5,470 nt of DNA, from positions 1-5,470 of the forward strand of contig JAIRRL010000083.1 of assembly GCA_031255985.1 (NCBI GenBank), written 5' to 3'. Below, piece by piece: positions 1-4,900 of the stretch; within the stretch, counting starts at the first letter, position 1; each line of letters begins with the position of its first letter. The notes under the pieces are model-generated. The model had not been told where the DNA came from, made no database searches, and saw only the letters and a program-made list of their open reading frames with translations. Both the position numbers and the translations under genes were made by a program. This DNA comes from Gracilibacteraceae bacterium. Its GTDB lineage: Bacteria > Bacillota > Desulfitobacteriia > Desulfitobacteriales > Syntrophobotulaceae.

Positions 1-941
1 GCGGCGCCCGTCAGTTCGGCAAGCTCGCCCTTGATTTCCCTCATGGCGTGAAGCGGCGCGAGGGGAAGCGTTTTGACGCCGATATTGCCCTTCGGCCCGA
101 TCTCAACAAGAGTAACGGATTTTTCCTGCCGCAGTTCGGAAAACGAATATTTCAGCGGCGACCCGGCGTAACGGATATGAGCCGCGCCGACCGTCTGGGC
201 GCCGTGCAGATGTCCGAGGGCGACATAATCGAATTTTTCAACCGCCGCTGCGTCAACGGCGTCCAGCCCGCCGACCGGGTTCAGCTCCGAGTCGGAACGG
301 GCGGGGGTTACGCCTGTTTTCGTGAAAAACTGGTGCGCCACCAGCACATTGCGGGCGGCGTAATCAACGCCGGCGCCGGCCAGAGCCGCGGCCAGCGCGT
401 CGTCATAAGTTTCAACCTTTTGCCCGTCCGCCGCATTTTGCCTGTCCACCGCATTTTGCCCGTCCCCTGTCTCTTGCCCGTCCCCCGTCTCTTGCCCGTT
501 TGCCGCCTTTTGTCCGTCCGCCGCGCCGCGAAAATGCGACGGTTTTATGAACGGCAGCAGCCAAAAATTTACATCGCCGTATTCATCGCCGAGCGTGACT
601 TTACGGGGAGCGCCGTCGAAAGCGCCGCAAAGATACAGCCGTTTGGCCGAGAGCAGACGGCTCGCGTAATTCAGCCGCTCCGGCGAATCGTGATTGCCGG
701 AAATAAGCAAAACCGCCGCCGCCTCGCCCGCCAGCTCCGTGAGAAAATCGTCAAAAAGGCGCACCGCCTCCACGCCGGGAATCGCCCGGTCGTACACATC
801 GCCCGCGATAACGACCGCCTCCGGCCGCTCGCTTTTTACATATCCGGTGATCTGCCTGAAAATATGGCGCTGTTCGTCAAGCATTGAGAAGCCGTTGACT
901 GTTTTTCCGATATGTAAATCGGAAAGGTGCAGGAATTTCAT
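1..941 (-). CDS. sbcD: Exonuclease SbcD, nuclease subunit of SbcCD (3' end of gene outside window)
   Basis: SbcD is the Mre11-like metallophosphoesterase subunit of SbcCD, which with the SbcC ATPase cleaves DNA hairpins and processes double-strand ends. Read on the minus strand from ATG 941-939, the frame stays open to the left edge (313 residues). Phosphoesterase motifs appear in order: DLHIG (8-12), GDVYDR (47-52), GNHD (82-85, with SPERL following), a VAHQF segment (His203) and GHLH (243-246); these supply the two-metal site. The capping-domain start follows (RYAGSPLKYSFSE). Family members are usually about 370-420 residues, so the C-terminal portion is missing only because the window ends. 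GAGG (949-952), overlapping the stop of the upstream glycosyltransferase gene, gives a 7-base spacing to the ATG, implying co-transcription and coupled translation. sbcC would be expected beyond the left edge. Residues 141-175 are an unusual tandem repeat inserted between the LLPFIKP strand and the next helix. Confidence 0.95.
   Translation of the reverse strand, partial: MKFLHLSDLHIGKTVNGFSMLDEQRHIFRQITGYVKSERPEAVVIAGDVYDRAIPGVEAVRLFDDFLTELAGEAAAVLLISGNHDSPERLNYASRLLSAKRLYLCGAFDGAPRKVTLGDEYGDVNFWLLPFIKPSHFRGAADGQKAANGQETGDGQETGDGQNAVDRQNAADGQKVETYDDALAAALAGAGVDYAARNVLVAHQFFTKTGVTPARSDSELNPVGGLDAVDAAAVEKFDYVALGHLHGAQTVGAAHIRYAGSPLKYSFSELRQEKSVTLVEIGPKGNIGVKTLPLAPLHAMREIKGELAELTGA
417..521 (-). 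repeat. 18-bp in-frame tandem repeat inside sbcD (about 5.8 units)
   Basis: Six successive hexapeptide units occupy SbcD residues 141-175: ADGQKA, ANGQET, GDGQET, GDGQNA, VDRQNA and ADGQK. Each is 18 bases of DNA, so copy-number change keeps the frame. Units differ by a few substitutions, so the array is not brand new. The encoded segment is polar, rich in Gly, Asp, Gln and Asn, and probably a disordered loop. It is not a CRISPR array, since there are no spacers. Confidence 0.9.
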
Positions 942-950
942 CTTGCCGCC

Positions 951-1907
951 TCATTCCTTTTCGATATTGACTGTCTCCCGCACCACGTACTGGGGAGCGT
1001 TGTTGAGGCTGATATAGATTCTGCCGATATATTCTCCGGCCATGCCCAAAATCAGCATGATCATGCCGCCGGTAAACAGCTGCACCGCCATCATGGAGCT
1101 GTAACCCAGCGGCACAGCCGGGTTTAAGAGCCGGTGGACGACGGTGTACGCCCCCAGGAGGAACCCGAACAAAGCGAAAATCACCCCGGCGACTATGGCG
1201 AAACGCAGCGGTTTCACCGAAAAAGCCGTAAACCCGTTCAGCCACATTTTGATCAGTTTGAAAAAAGTATAATTGGACTCGCCCGCCATGCGCTCCCGGT
1301 GCGTGACTTCCACATTGGCAATATTCCGCGTCGCCCGCAAAATGAGTCCGGCGATGTAGGGGTAAGGGTTTGAGTAGCGCAGCATTTCATCTACGATAAA
1401 GCGGCGAACCACGAAAAAAGACGAGAGAAAAATATCTTTCGGCCTGCCGATGAGCAGCCGCGCCATCCAGAGGTTGACGGCGGTGCCGAAATTGCGGAAG
1501 GCGCTGTGTTTTTTATGGCCGTAGGAGGCGAAAACAACGTCATAGCCCTCCTCCAGTTTGTCGATCAGCTTGAACAATTCGTCAAGGGGGGTCTGGCCGT
1601 CGTCGTCCGCCATCAGGGCCAAAGCGCCGCGGCTTTGAGCCAGTCCGGCCAAAATCGCCCCGTGCTGGCCGAAATTGCGGCTCAGGCAGATCCCTTTCAC
1701 GCAGGGATATTCGCCGGCTAATTTTTCAATCACCGCGAAAGTCGCGTCCCTGCAATTGTCGTTGACCAAAATGATTTCAAAACTGTATGCCGGGCGCTGG
1801 CTCATGGCTGCGAGGATTTGGGCGGTCACATCGGCGATCGTGCCGGCGGAATTGTAACAGGGTATCACAAAAGAAATATCCAATTGGCTGTCGGTATTAT
1901 CAGGCAT
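951..1907 (-). CDS. Family 2 glycosyltransferase, GtrB/ArnC/DPM1-like, membrane-anchored
   Basis: A 318-residue GT-A fold glycosyltransferase of the polyisoprenyl-phosphate type, predicted to move a sugar from a nucleotide donor to undecaprenyl phosphate at the inner face of the membrane. Visible signatures: FVIPCYN near the start (13-19), VNDN (48-51), LSRNFGQHGA (75-84), the donor/metal DDD (101-103, followed by GQTP), and the family's RERMAGESNY segment (204-213) leading into an amphipathic KLIKMWLNGF helix. Two membrane segments follow, about 236-258 and 270-291, then a short tail with GEYIGRIY. This arrangement matches GtrB, ArnC and YfdH-like proteins; sugar and acceptor cannot be read from sequence. 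The start at 1907 is supported by AGAGGA at 1917-1922 with a 9-base spacing. It is the first gene of a unit with sbcD, an unusual partner. Likely final role: decoration of a cell-surface glycan (inference). Confidence 0.92.
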   Translation of the reverse strand: MPDNTDSQLDISFVIPCYNSAGTIADVTAQILAAMSQRPAYSFEIILVNDNCRDATFAVIEKLAGEYPCVKGICLSRNFGQHGAILAGLAQSRGALALMADDDGQTPLDELFKLIDKLEEGYDVVFASYGHKKHSAFRNFGTAVNLWMARLLIGRPKDIFLSSFFVVRRFIVDEMLRYSNPYPYIAGLILRATRNIANVEVTHRERMAGESNYTFFKLIKMWLNGFTAFSVKPLRFAIVAGVIFALFGFLLGAYTVVHRLLNPAVPLGYSSMMAVQLFTGGMIMLILGMAGEYIGRIYISLNNAPQYVVRETVNIEKE

Positions 1908-1967
1908 CAGGCGAATTCCTCTGGCGTTTTTTTGGCGCTCCCTGAACCGTCGGGCGGCGCGAATATT

Positions 1968-1996
1968 ATTGTAGCAAAAAAAGGGGAAAATATCAA
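1968..1996 (-). promoter_or_regulatory. Sigma-70/A type promoter for the glycosyltransferase-sbcD unit
   Basis: On the minus strand, TTGATA (1991-1996) is followed by exactly 17 bases and TACAAT (1968-1973). Each hexamer matches consensus at 5 of 6 positions, and TGC directly before the -10 gives an extended -10. Transcription would start near 1961, leaving a leader of about 54 bases. The -35 hexamer lies in the loop of the metA terminator hairpin. Confidence 0.7.
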
Positions 1997-2010
1997 CTTT
2001 TTTCCGCTTT
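1976..2010 (-). terminator. Rho-independent terminator downstream of metA
   Basis: Reading the minus strand, an arm at 2010-2000 (AAAGCGGAAAA) pairs with 1990-1980 (TTTTCCCCTTT) with one C-C mismatch around a 9-base loop (1999-1991), followed by a run of T ending at 1976. It lies about 40 bases past the metA stop and before the next gene's start. The stem is moderate in strength because it is half A-T. Confidence 0.65.
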
Positions 2011-2048
2011 TTTCCGCGTCAGATCCCCCGCGCCCCGCGCTCCGCGCC

Positions 2049-2975
2049 TCAGCCCGGAGTCAGGTCGGCCAGGTCAAAAGGGGTGTCCTGATAAACATAG
2101 TAATTCAGCCAGTTCGTCATGAGCAAATGAGCGTGGCTGCGCCAGGTCACCAGCGGCGGCTGCGCCGGATCGTCGCCGGGAAAATAGTTTTTCGGCGCGG
2201 CGATCGGAAGCCCGCGCTTCACGTCCCGGTCATATTCCGCTTTCAGCGTCAGCGGGTCGTATTCGGGATGGCCGGTGATAAAAAGCTGCCGCCCGTCGCC
2301 GCCGGTGATAAGGCAGACGCCGGCTTCCTCCGAAGAAGCGAGAACTTCCAGGCCGGGGCAGGCCGCCACATCCTCAAAACGGACGCCGGTGTGGCGGGAG
2401 TGCGGCACTTGAAACAAATCGTCAAAACCGCGCAGGAAGCGGTTATTTGATTCGCGCAAAATGCGATGGGCAAAAACGCCGAACATTTTTTCCGGCAAAA
2501 TCTGTTTTTTGATACCGTAAAAATAGTACAGCGCCGCCTGCGCCCCCCAGCAGACAAACATGGTGGAAAACACGTTTTGCCGCGACCAGCGCATGATTTC
2601 CGTCAATTCGTCCCAATAGTCCACCGCCTCGAACTCCATCATCTCGACCGGCGCCCCCGTGACAATCAGCCCGTCAAAACGCTCGCGCCGCACGTCCTGA
2701 TAGGTCTTGTAAAACTGGGTCAAATGCTCGCCGCTCACATTGGCGGATATATGCGTACTGGTATGCAGCAGCGTCACGTCAACTTGCAGGGGCGAATTGC
2801 TCAAAAGCCGTAAATATTGGGTTTCTGTCGCTATTTTGGTGGGCATCAGGTTCAGCAAAGCTATCCGCAGCGGCCGGATATCCTGCCGCAGGGCGCGATC
2901 CTCCCCCATCACGAATATGTTTTCCCGCTCTAAAACGCTGCGGGCGGGTAAATCGTCGGCAATCCTAATTGGCAT
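2049..2975 (-). CDS. metA: Homoserine O-acyltransferase MetA, predicted acetyl-CoA type
   Basis: MetA activates homoserine by O-acylation, the first committed step of methionine synthesis in the cytoplasm. The 308-residue length and N-terminus ([12 protein letters not shown]) are typical, and family signatures run throughout: LNLMPTKI..T (41-50), [11 protein letters not shown] (57-67), the nucleophile Cys142 in CWGAQAA, and His236/Glu238 in TGHPEYD (equivalent to His235/Glu237 of E. coli MetA). Residue 111, the known acyl-donor determinant, is Glu in GAPVE, as in acetyl-CoA-using Bacillus MetA, rather than Gly as in succinyl-CoA-using E. coli MetA. I therefore predict O-acetylhomoserine as the product. 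The start is backed by AAAGGA (2985-2990) at a 9-base spacing. No promoter or riboswitch is apparent in the 135 bases upstream, so transcription may come from ybaK through two REP-like hairpins; a terminator follows the gene. Confidence 0.96.
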   Translation of the reverse strand: MPIRIADDLPARSVLERENIFVMGEDRALRQDIRPLRIALLNLMPTKIATETQYLRLLSNSPLQVDVTLLHTSTHISANVSGEHLTQFYKTYQDVRRERFDGLIVTGAPVEMMEFEAVDYWDELTEIMRWSRQNVFSTMFVCWGAQAALYYFYGIKKQILPEKMFGVFAHRILRESNNRFLRGFDDLFQVPHSRHTGVRFEDVAACPGLEVLASSEEAGVCLITGGDGRQLFITGHPEYDPLTLKAEYDRDVKRGLPIAAPKNYFPGDDPAQPPLVTWRSHAHLLMTNWLNYYVYQDTPFDLADLTPG

Positions 2976-3000
2976 TATTTACCATCCTTTTCTCGCTTCC

Positions 3001-3026
3001 GGGACGCCGAAGGCGGCGTCCCCTAC
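3001..3026 (-). repeat. REP-like element, copy 1
   Basis: On the minus strand a GTAG tetranucleotide (3026-3023) sits immediately 5' of a perfect 8-bp stem, GGGACGCC/GGCGTCCC, with a 6-base loop. GTAG next to a palindromic stem is the hallmark of REP sequences mobilised by RAYT-type transposases. It lies 26 bases upstream of the metA start. There is no T-run after the stem, so it is not a classical terminator. Confidence 0.75.
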
Positions 3027-3064
3027 TCTCTAGGCTCTCAATTCAGGCGGGAACCGGGGAACAC

Positions 3065-3090
3065 GGGACGCCGAAGGCGGCGTCCCCTAC
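3065..3090 (-). repeat. REP-like element, copy 2
   Basis: Identical in hairpin and tetranucleotide to the copy at 3001-3026 and in the same orientation. The identity extends past the hairpin: 3001-3031 and 3065-3095 match base for base, and after one substitution and a 7-base gap a shared AGGCGGGAAC block follows. The pair thus forms a 64-bp-period direct repeat of about 47-54 bases per copy. The outer edge of this copy reaches the ybaK stop codon at 3111. Confidence 0.75.
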
Positions 3091-3110
3091 TCTCTGGGCT
3101 CAGGCGGGAA

Positions 3111-3578
3111 CTAAAACAAATCACAAAACCTTGCGTCTGTCAGGCGGGCCAGGTCGCCCGGCGCCAGTTCGACCTGCAACCCGATGCGTCCGCCGCTGAC
3201 GTTTATCGTATCGTAAAGCTCGGCCGTTTCGTCGATGAAAGTCGGGAACCGCTTCTTCATGCCCAGCGGCGAACAACCGCCGTGAATATAGCCTGTTTTG
3301 GGTTCGAGTTCCCGCGCCTTAATCATCTCAACATACTTGTCGCCCGCCGCCGCCGCCGCTTTTTTGAGGTCAAGCTCGACGCCGGCGGGAATTATGAACA
3401 CGTTCAGCCCGGTGTTTTTGCCCTCGGTCACCAAAGTTTTAAAAACCCGCTCCGGCGCCTGCCCGATTTTCGCCGCGACGGCGAGACCGGAAATTCCGCC
3501 GTCCGCAGCGTCGTATTCCCGCGCCGTGAACGGCGCCCCGGCGGCTTCAAGAATACGCAGAGCATTTGTTTTAGTCAT
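3111..3578 (-). CDS. ybaK: YbaK/EbsC family Cys-tRNA(Pro)/aminoacyl-tRNA deacylase
   Basis: A 155-residue YbaK-type editing protein, predicted to hydrolyse mischarged tRNA, classically Cys-tRNA(Pro) made by prolyl-tRNA synthetase. It is a free-standing relative of the ProRS INS editing domain and acts in the cytoplasm. Signatures: MTKTNALRILE at the N-terminus, VFKTLV (45-50) with the family's key lysine at 47 (Lys46 in H. influenzae YbaK), the Ala-rich DLKKAAAAAGDK segment, GYIHGGCSPLGMKK (96-109), and a C-terminal GLQVELAPGDL block. I chose ATG 3578 because GGAGGA lies 9 bases upstream and the length matches the family's usual 155-160 residues. An open extension to a TTG at 3683 adds 35 residues with no homology-like character and overlaps the promoter. 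It is probably the first gene of a ybaK-metA transcript. Related INS proteins edit other aminoacyl-tRNAs, so exact specificity is uncertain. Confidence 0.94.
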   Translation of the reverse strand: MTKTNALRILEAAGAPFTAREYDAADGGISGLAVAAKIGQAPERVFKTLVTEGKNTGLNVFIIPAGVELDLKKAAAAAGDKYVEMIKARELEPKTGYIHGGCSPLGMKKRFPTFIDETAELYDTINVSGGRIGLQVELAPGDLARLTDARFCDLF

Positions 3579-3587
3579 AGCCCCTAT

Positions 3588-3593
3588 TCCTCC
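3588..3593 (-). promoter_or_regulatory. Ribosome binding site that fixes the ybaK start
   Basis: GGAGGA on the minus strand, 9 bases before ATG 3578. No comparable site precedes the longer TTG reading at 3683, so this decides the start. Confidence 0.85.
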
Positions 3594-3626
3594 GCAAGCC
3601 AAATCGCCTCCCCCAGGCGCTGTATT

Positions 3627-3650
3627 CGCGCTTATTACCGCGCTTATTAC
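3627..3650 (-). repeat. Perfect 12-bp tandem duplication in the ybaK leader
   Basis: The block CGCGCTTATTAC (plus strand) occurs twice without a gap, with one further matching base (C3651). It lies between the predicted ybaK promoter and its ribosome binding site, about 10-30 bases into the expected transcript. Whether it binds anything is unknown; simple replication slippage would explain it. Confidence 0.85.
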
Positions 3651-3665
3651 CTCGCCCGCAGAACC

Positions 3666-3694
3666 ATCATAGCGCCGAATCAAAGAAATATCAA
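3666..3694 (-). promoter_or_regulatory. Predicted main promoter of ybaK (and probably metA)
   Basis: On the minus strand TTGATA (3689-3694), a 17-base spacer, then TATGAT (3666-3671); each hexamer matches consensus at 5 of 6. Transcription would begin near 3659 and give a leader of about 80 bases. It is the closest strong match to the gene; two further minus-strand candidates lie upstream. Confidence 0.65.
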
Positions 3695-3716
3695 GAGGGA
3701 AATAATATCAGCGGCG

Positions 3717-3733
3717 GGAATAGGGCATATTCC
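3717..3733. promoter_or_regulatory. 17-bp inverted repeat between divergent promoters, possible operator
   Basis: GGAATA (3717-3722) and TATTCC (3728-3733) form a perfect 6-bp inverted repeat with a 5-base centre. It ends 10 bases before the -35 of the plus-strand promoter and starts 22 bases behind the -35 of the ybaK promoter, a suitable place for a dimeric regulator. No regulator gene is in the window and the arms are short, so this is tentative. Confidence 0.3.
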
Positions 3734-3743
3734 TAATCAGTAT

Positions 3744-3772
3744 TTCACAAACAGCGGCGTTTTTATTATAAT
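3744..3772 (+). promoter_or_regulatory. Predicted promoter of the TIM-barrel gene
   Basis: TTCACA (3744-3749), a 17-base spacer, then a perfect TATAAT (3767-3772). The -35 matches consensus at 5 of 6. Transcription would begin near 3779, leaving a leader of about 118 bases before ATG 3897. Confidence 0.65.
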
Positions 3773-3794
3773 GAAAACAGCGGCGGCGCGGCAA
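3765..3794 (-). promoter_or_regulatory. Weaker minus-strand promoter candidate overlapping the plus promoter
   Basis: On the minus strand TTGCCG (3789-3794), an 18-base spacer and TATAAT (3765-3770). The -10 shares the same bases as the plus-strand -10, because the sequence TATTATAAT reads as a -10 in both directions. The -35 matches at only 4 of 6, so this may be incidental. Confidence 0.3.
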
Positions 3795-3835
3795 GCGTCA
3801 TCCTTTTTATCCGCAGCGCCCGCTTTCCATAACAT

Positions 3836-3864
3836 ATTATAGCATATTTTACGCATTATGGCAA
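3836..3864 (-). promoter_or_regulatory. Near-consensus minus-strand promoter upstream of ybaK
   Basis: On the minus strand TTGCCA (3859-3864, 5 of 6), a 17-base spacer, then a perfect TATAAT (3836-3841) preceded by TGC, an extended -10. As a motif it is the best in the window, yet it lies inside the leader of the plus-strand gene and about 250 bases from ybaK. If used, its transcript would run through the plus promoter, giving a long ybaK leader or an antisense-type interfering RNA. Confidence 0.45.
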
Positions 3865-3883
3865 AAAAATATTTGAAGCGAAT

Positions 3884-3889
3884 GGAGGA
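3884..3889 (+). promoter_or_regulatory. Ribosome binding site that fixes the TIM-barrel gene start
   Basis: GGAGGA, 7 bases before ATG 3897. The in-frame ATG at 3858 has no Shine-Dalgarno sequence before it and would place this site inside the coding region. Confidence 0.85.
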
Positions 3890-3896
3890 TGGCATT

Positions 3897-4811
3897 ATGA
3901 ACGAGCCAATGCGAAAGTACATGAAGGTTGGCCTGGTGCTGTTTATGGCGTATCCGGACACCATCCGCGGCGAGGGGCCGGTCGCGGAATATACGCGGCG
4001 GGTCGCCCTGGATCCTTTTTTTGAAGCGGTGGAAGTGACCTGGATTCATGATCAGGCGGCGGCGGCGGAGACGCGCGCCATCGCGGAACTCGCGCGTCTC
4101 GATCTTTATTACGGCGGTATGCCGACCCAGAAACTCAGCAATTTAAATTTAAACGATTTAAATGCGCAAAACAGAAAAACCGCCTTGGAACAGCTAAAAC
4201 TGCGCGTGGACGAAGCCTACAGGCTGGGGGCGCAGGGCTTTGGCTTTATGAGCGGCCGCTTTGAAAAAGGGCGGGAGGAAGAAGCCTACAGGGCGCTGAC
4301 GGATTCCACCCGCGAGTTATGCGCTTATGTGAAATCTAAAGGAAACATGCGGGTTTCGCTGGAAGTTTTCGATTACGATATTGATAATTGCAGTTTGCTT
4401 GGCCCGGTGGAACTTGTGCGGCGCTTCGCGGCGGAAATCAGCGCCGTCTGCCCCAATTTTGGCCTGATGGTGGATTTGAGCCATCTGCCCCAACTGCGCG
4501 AAACTCCGGTTGAATCGCTCATTCCGGTCAAAAATTATATCAACCACGCTCATATAGGCAATGCCGTAATCAAAAACAAACTCGACCCCGCCTATGGCGA
4601 CAAGCACCCCCGCTTCGGCTATCCCGGCGGCGAAAACGATATCGACGAGATAACCGAGTATTTGCGCGTACTCCTTGCCATCGGCTACCTGAATCAGGCA
4701 AAGCGGCCCGTCCTCAGCATAGAGGTAAAACCGGGGCCGGGCGAAGATCCCGAACTGGTGATCGCCAACTCCAAGCGGGCGCTCGAACTGGCGTGGCTGA
4801 ACGTCGGATGA
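3897..4811 (+). CDS. TIM-barrel protein, xylose isomerase-like / sugar phosphate isomerase-epimerase superfamily
   Basis: A 304-residue cytoplasmic protein (no signal peptide or membrane segment) resembling AP-endonuclease-2-type TIM barrels (Pfam PF01261 group), which act as metal-dependent isomerases, epimerases or dehydratases on small polyols and sugars. Barrel strands carry likely metal ligands: Glu156 in SLEVFDYD, Asp193 in LMVDLSHLP, His219 in NHAHIGN and Glu276 in LSIEVKPGPGED, the usual Glu-Asp-His-Glu set. Other barrel features are GAQGFGFMSG (111-120) and YGDKHPRFGYPGGENDIDEI, where His237 and the glycine-rich loop probably close the active site. Start 3897 is chosen for its GGAGGA site; starting at ATG 3858 would add 13 residues. 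It is transcribed alone, divergently from ybaK, with a weak hairpin after the stop. The substrate cannot be named: no transporter, kinase or regulator lies beside it. An AT-rich patch encodes an Asn/Leu/Asp run at 82-89. Confidence 0.85.
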   Translation: MNEPMRKYMKVGLVLFMAYPDTIRGEGPVAEYTRRVALDPFFEAVEVTWIHDQAAAAETRAIAELARLDLYYGGMPTQKLSNLNLNDLNAQNRKTALEQLKLRVDEAYRLGAQGFGFMSGRFEKGREEEAYRALTDSTRELCAYVKSKGNMRVSLEVFDYDIDNCSLLGPVELVRRFAAEISAVCPNFGLMVDLSHLPQLRETPVESLIPVKNYINHAHIGNAVIKNKLDPAYGDKHPRFGYPGGENDIDEITEYLRVLLAIGYLNQAKRPVLSIEVKPGPGEDPELVIANSKRALELAWLNVG

Positions 4812-4812
4812 G

Positions 4813-4847
4813 AAAACATATTCCAATACGCTAAACAGTATGTTTTT
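4813..4847. terminator. Weak, possibly bidirectional terminator between convergent genes
   Basis: AAAACATA (4813-4820) pairs with TATGTTTT (4839-4846), extendable by a U-G and a U-A pair, around a 14-base loop. Five T's end the plus-strand reading (4843-4847) and four T's the minus-strand reading. The stem is almost all A-T, so efficiency is doubtful; position just after one stop codon and before the convergent gene's end supports it. Confidence 0.4.
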
Positions 4848-4899
4848 ATCACAAATTCATTTTCCAGACAATATGTTTTTGTAATATTTCACAAATTTA
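4839..4899. repeat. Imperfect AT-rich direct repeat in the convergent intergenic region
   Basis: TATGTTTTT at 4839-4847 recurs at 4872-4880, 33 bases on. Each is followed within about 15 bases by TCACAAATT (4849-4857 and 4889-4897). It sits exactly where base composition changes from GC-rich to AT-rich. The repeat is degenerate and could be chance in AT-rich DNA. Confidence 0.35.
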
Positions 4900-4900
4900 A

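Noticed and set aside
417..521. CRISPR array
   Set aside because: Units are contiguous 18-mers without spacers and lie in frame inside sbcD.
48..887. Long plus-strand open frame (279 codons) with Leu-Pro-Val repeats
   Set aside because: It is the antisense shadow of sbcD; its repeats are simply the 18-bp array read backwards, while the minus strand gives clear SbcD motifs.
1818..2450. Plus-strand open frame of 210 codons
   Set aside because: Lies antisense across the glycosyltransferase start, the promoter/terminator and metA; no recognisable domain and no ribosome binding site judged convincing.
3001..3090. REP-like hairpins as intrinsic terminators of ybaK
   Set aside because: Stems are strong but no T-run follows on the minus strand; the GTAG mark and duplication fit REP elements better.
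2976..3110. SAM riboswitch or T-box controlling metA
   Set aside because: The region is only 135 bases, dominated by two short REP hairpins, with no T-box sequence, no riboswitch-like multi-helix junction and no terminator T-run before metA.
3579..3683. Upstream extension of ybaK to a TTG at 3683
   Set aside because: Adds 35 residues outside the family length, overlaps the promoter -10, and lacks the strong ribosome site that precedes ATG 3578.
3282..3842. Plus-strand open frame of 186 codons opposite ybaK
   Set aside because: Antisense to a well-recognised gene and running through the divergent promoter region; composition artefact of GC-rich DNA.
3858..3896. Earlier ATG for the TIM-barrel gene at 3858
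   Set aside because: No Shine-Dalgarno sequence before it; GGAGGA at 3884-3889 points to ATG 3897.
4317..4826. Minus-strand open frame of 169 codons
   Set aside because: Antisense to the TIM-barrel gene, whose conserved motifs are on the plus strand.
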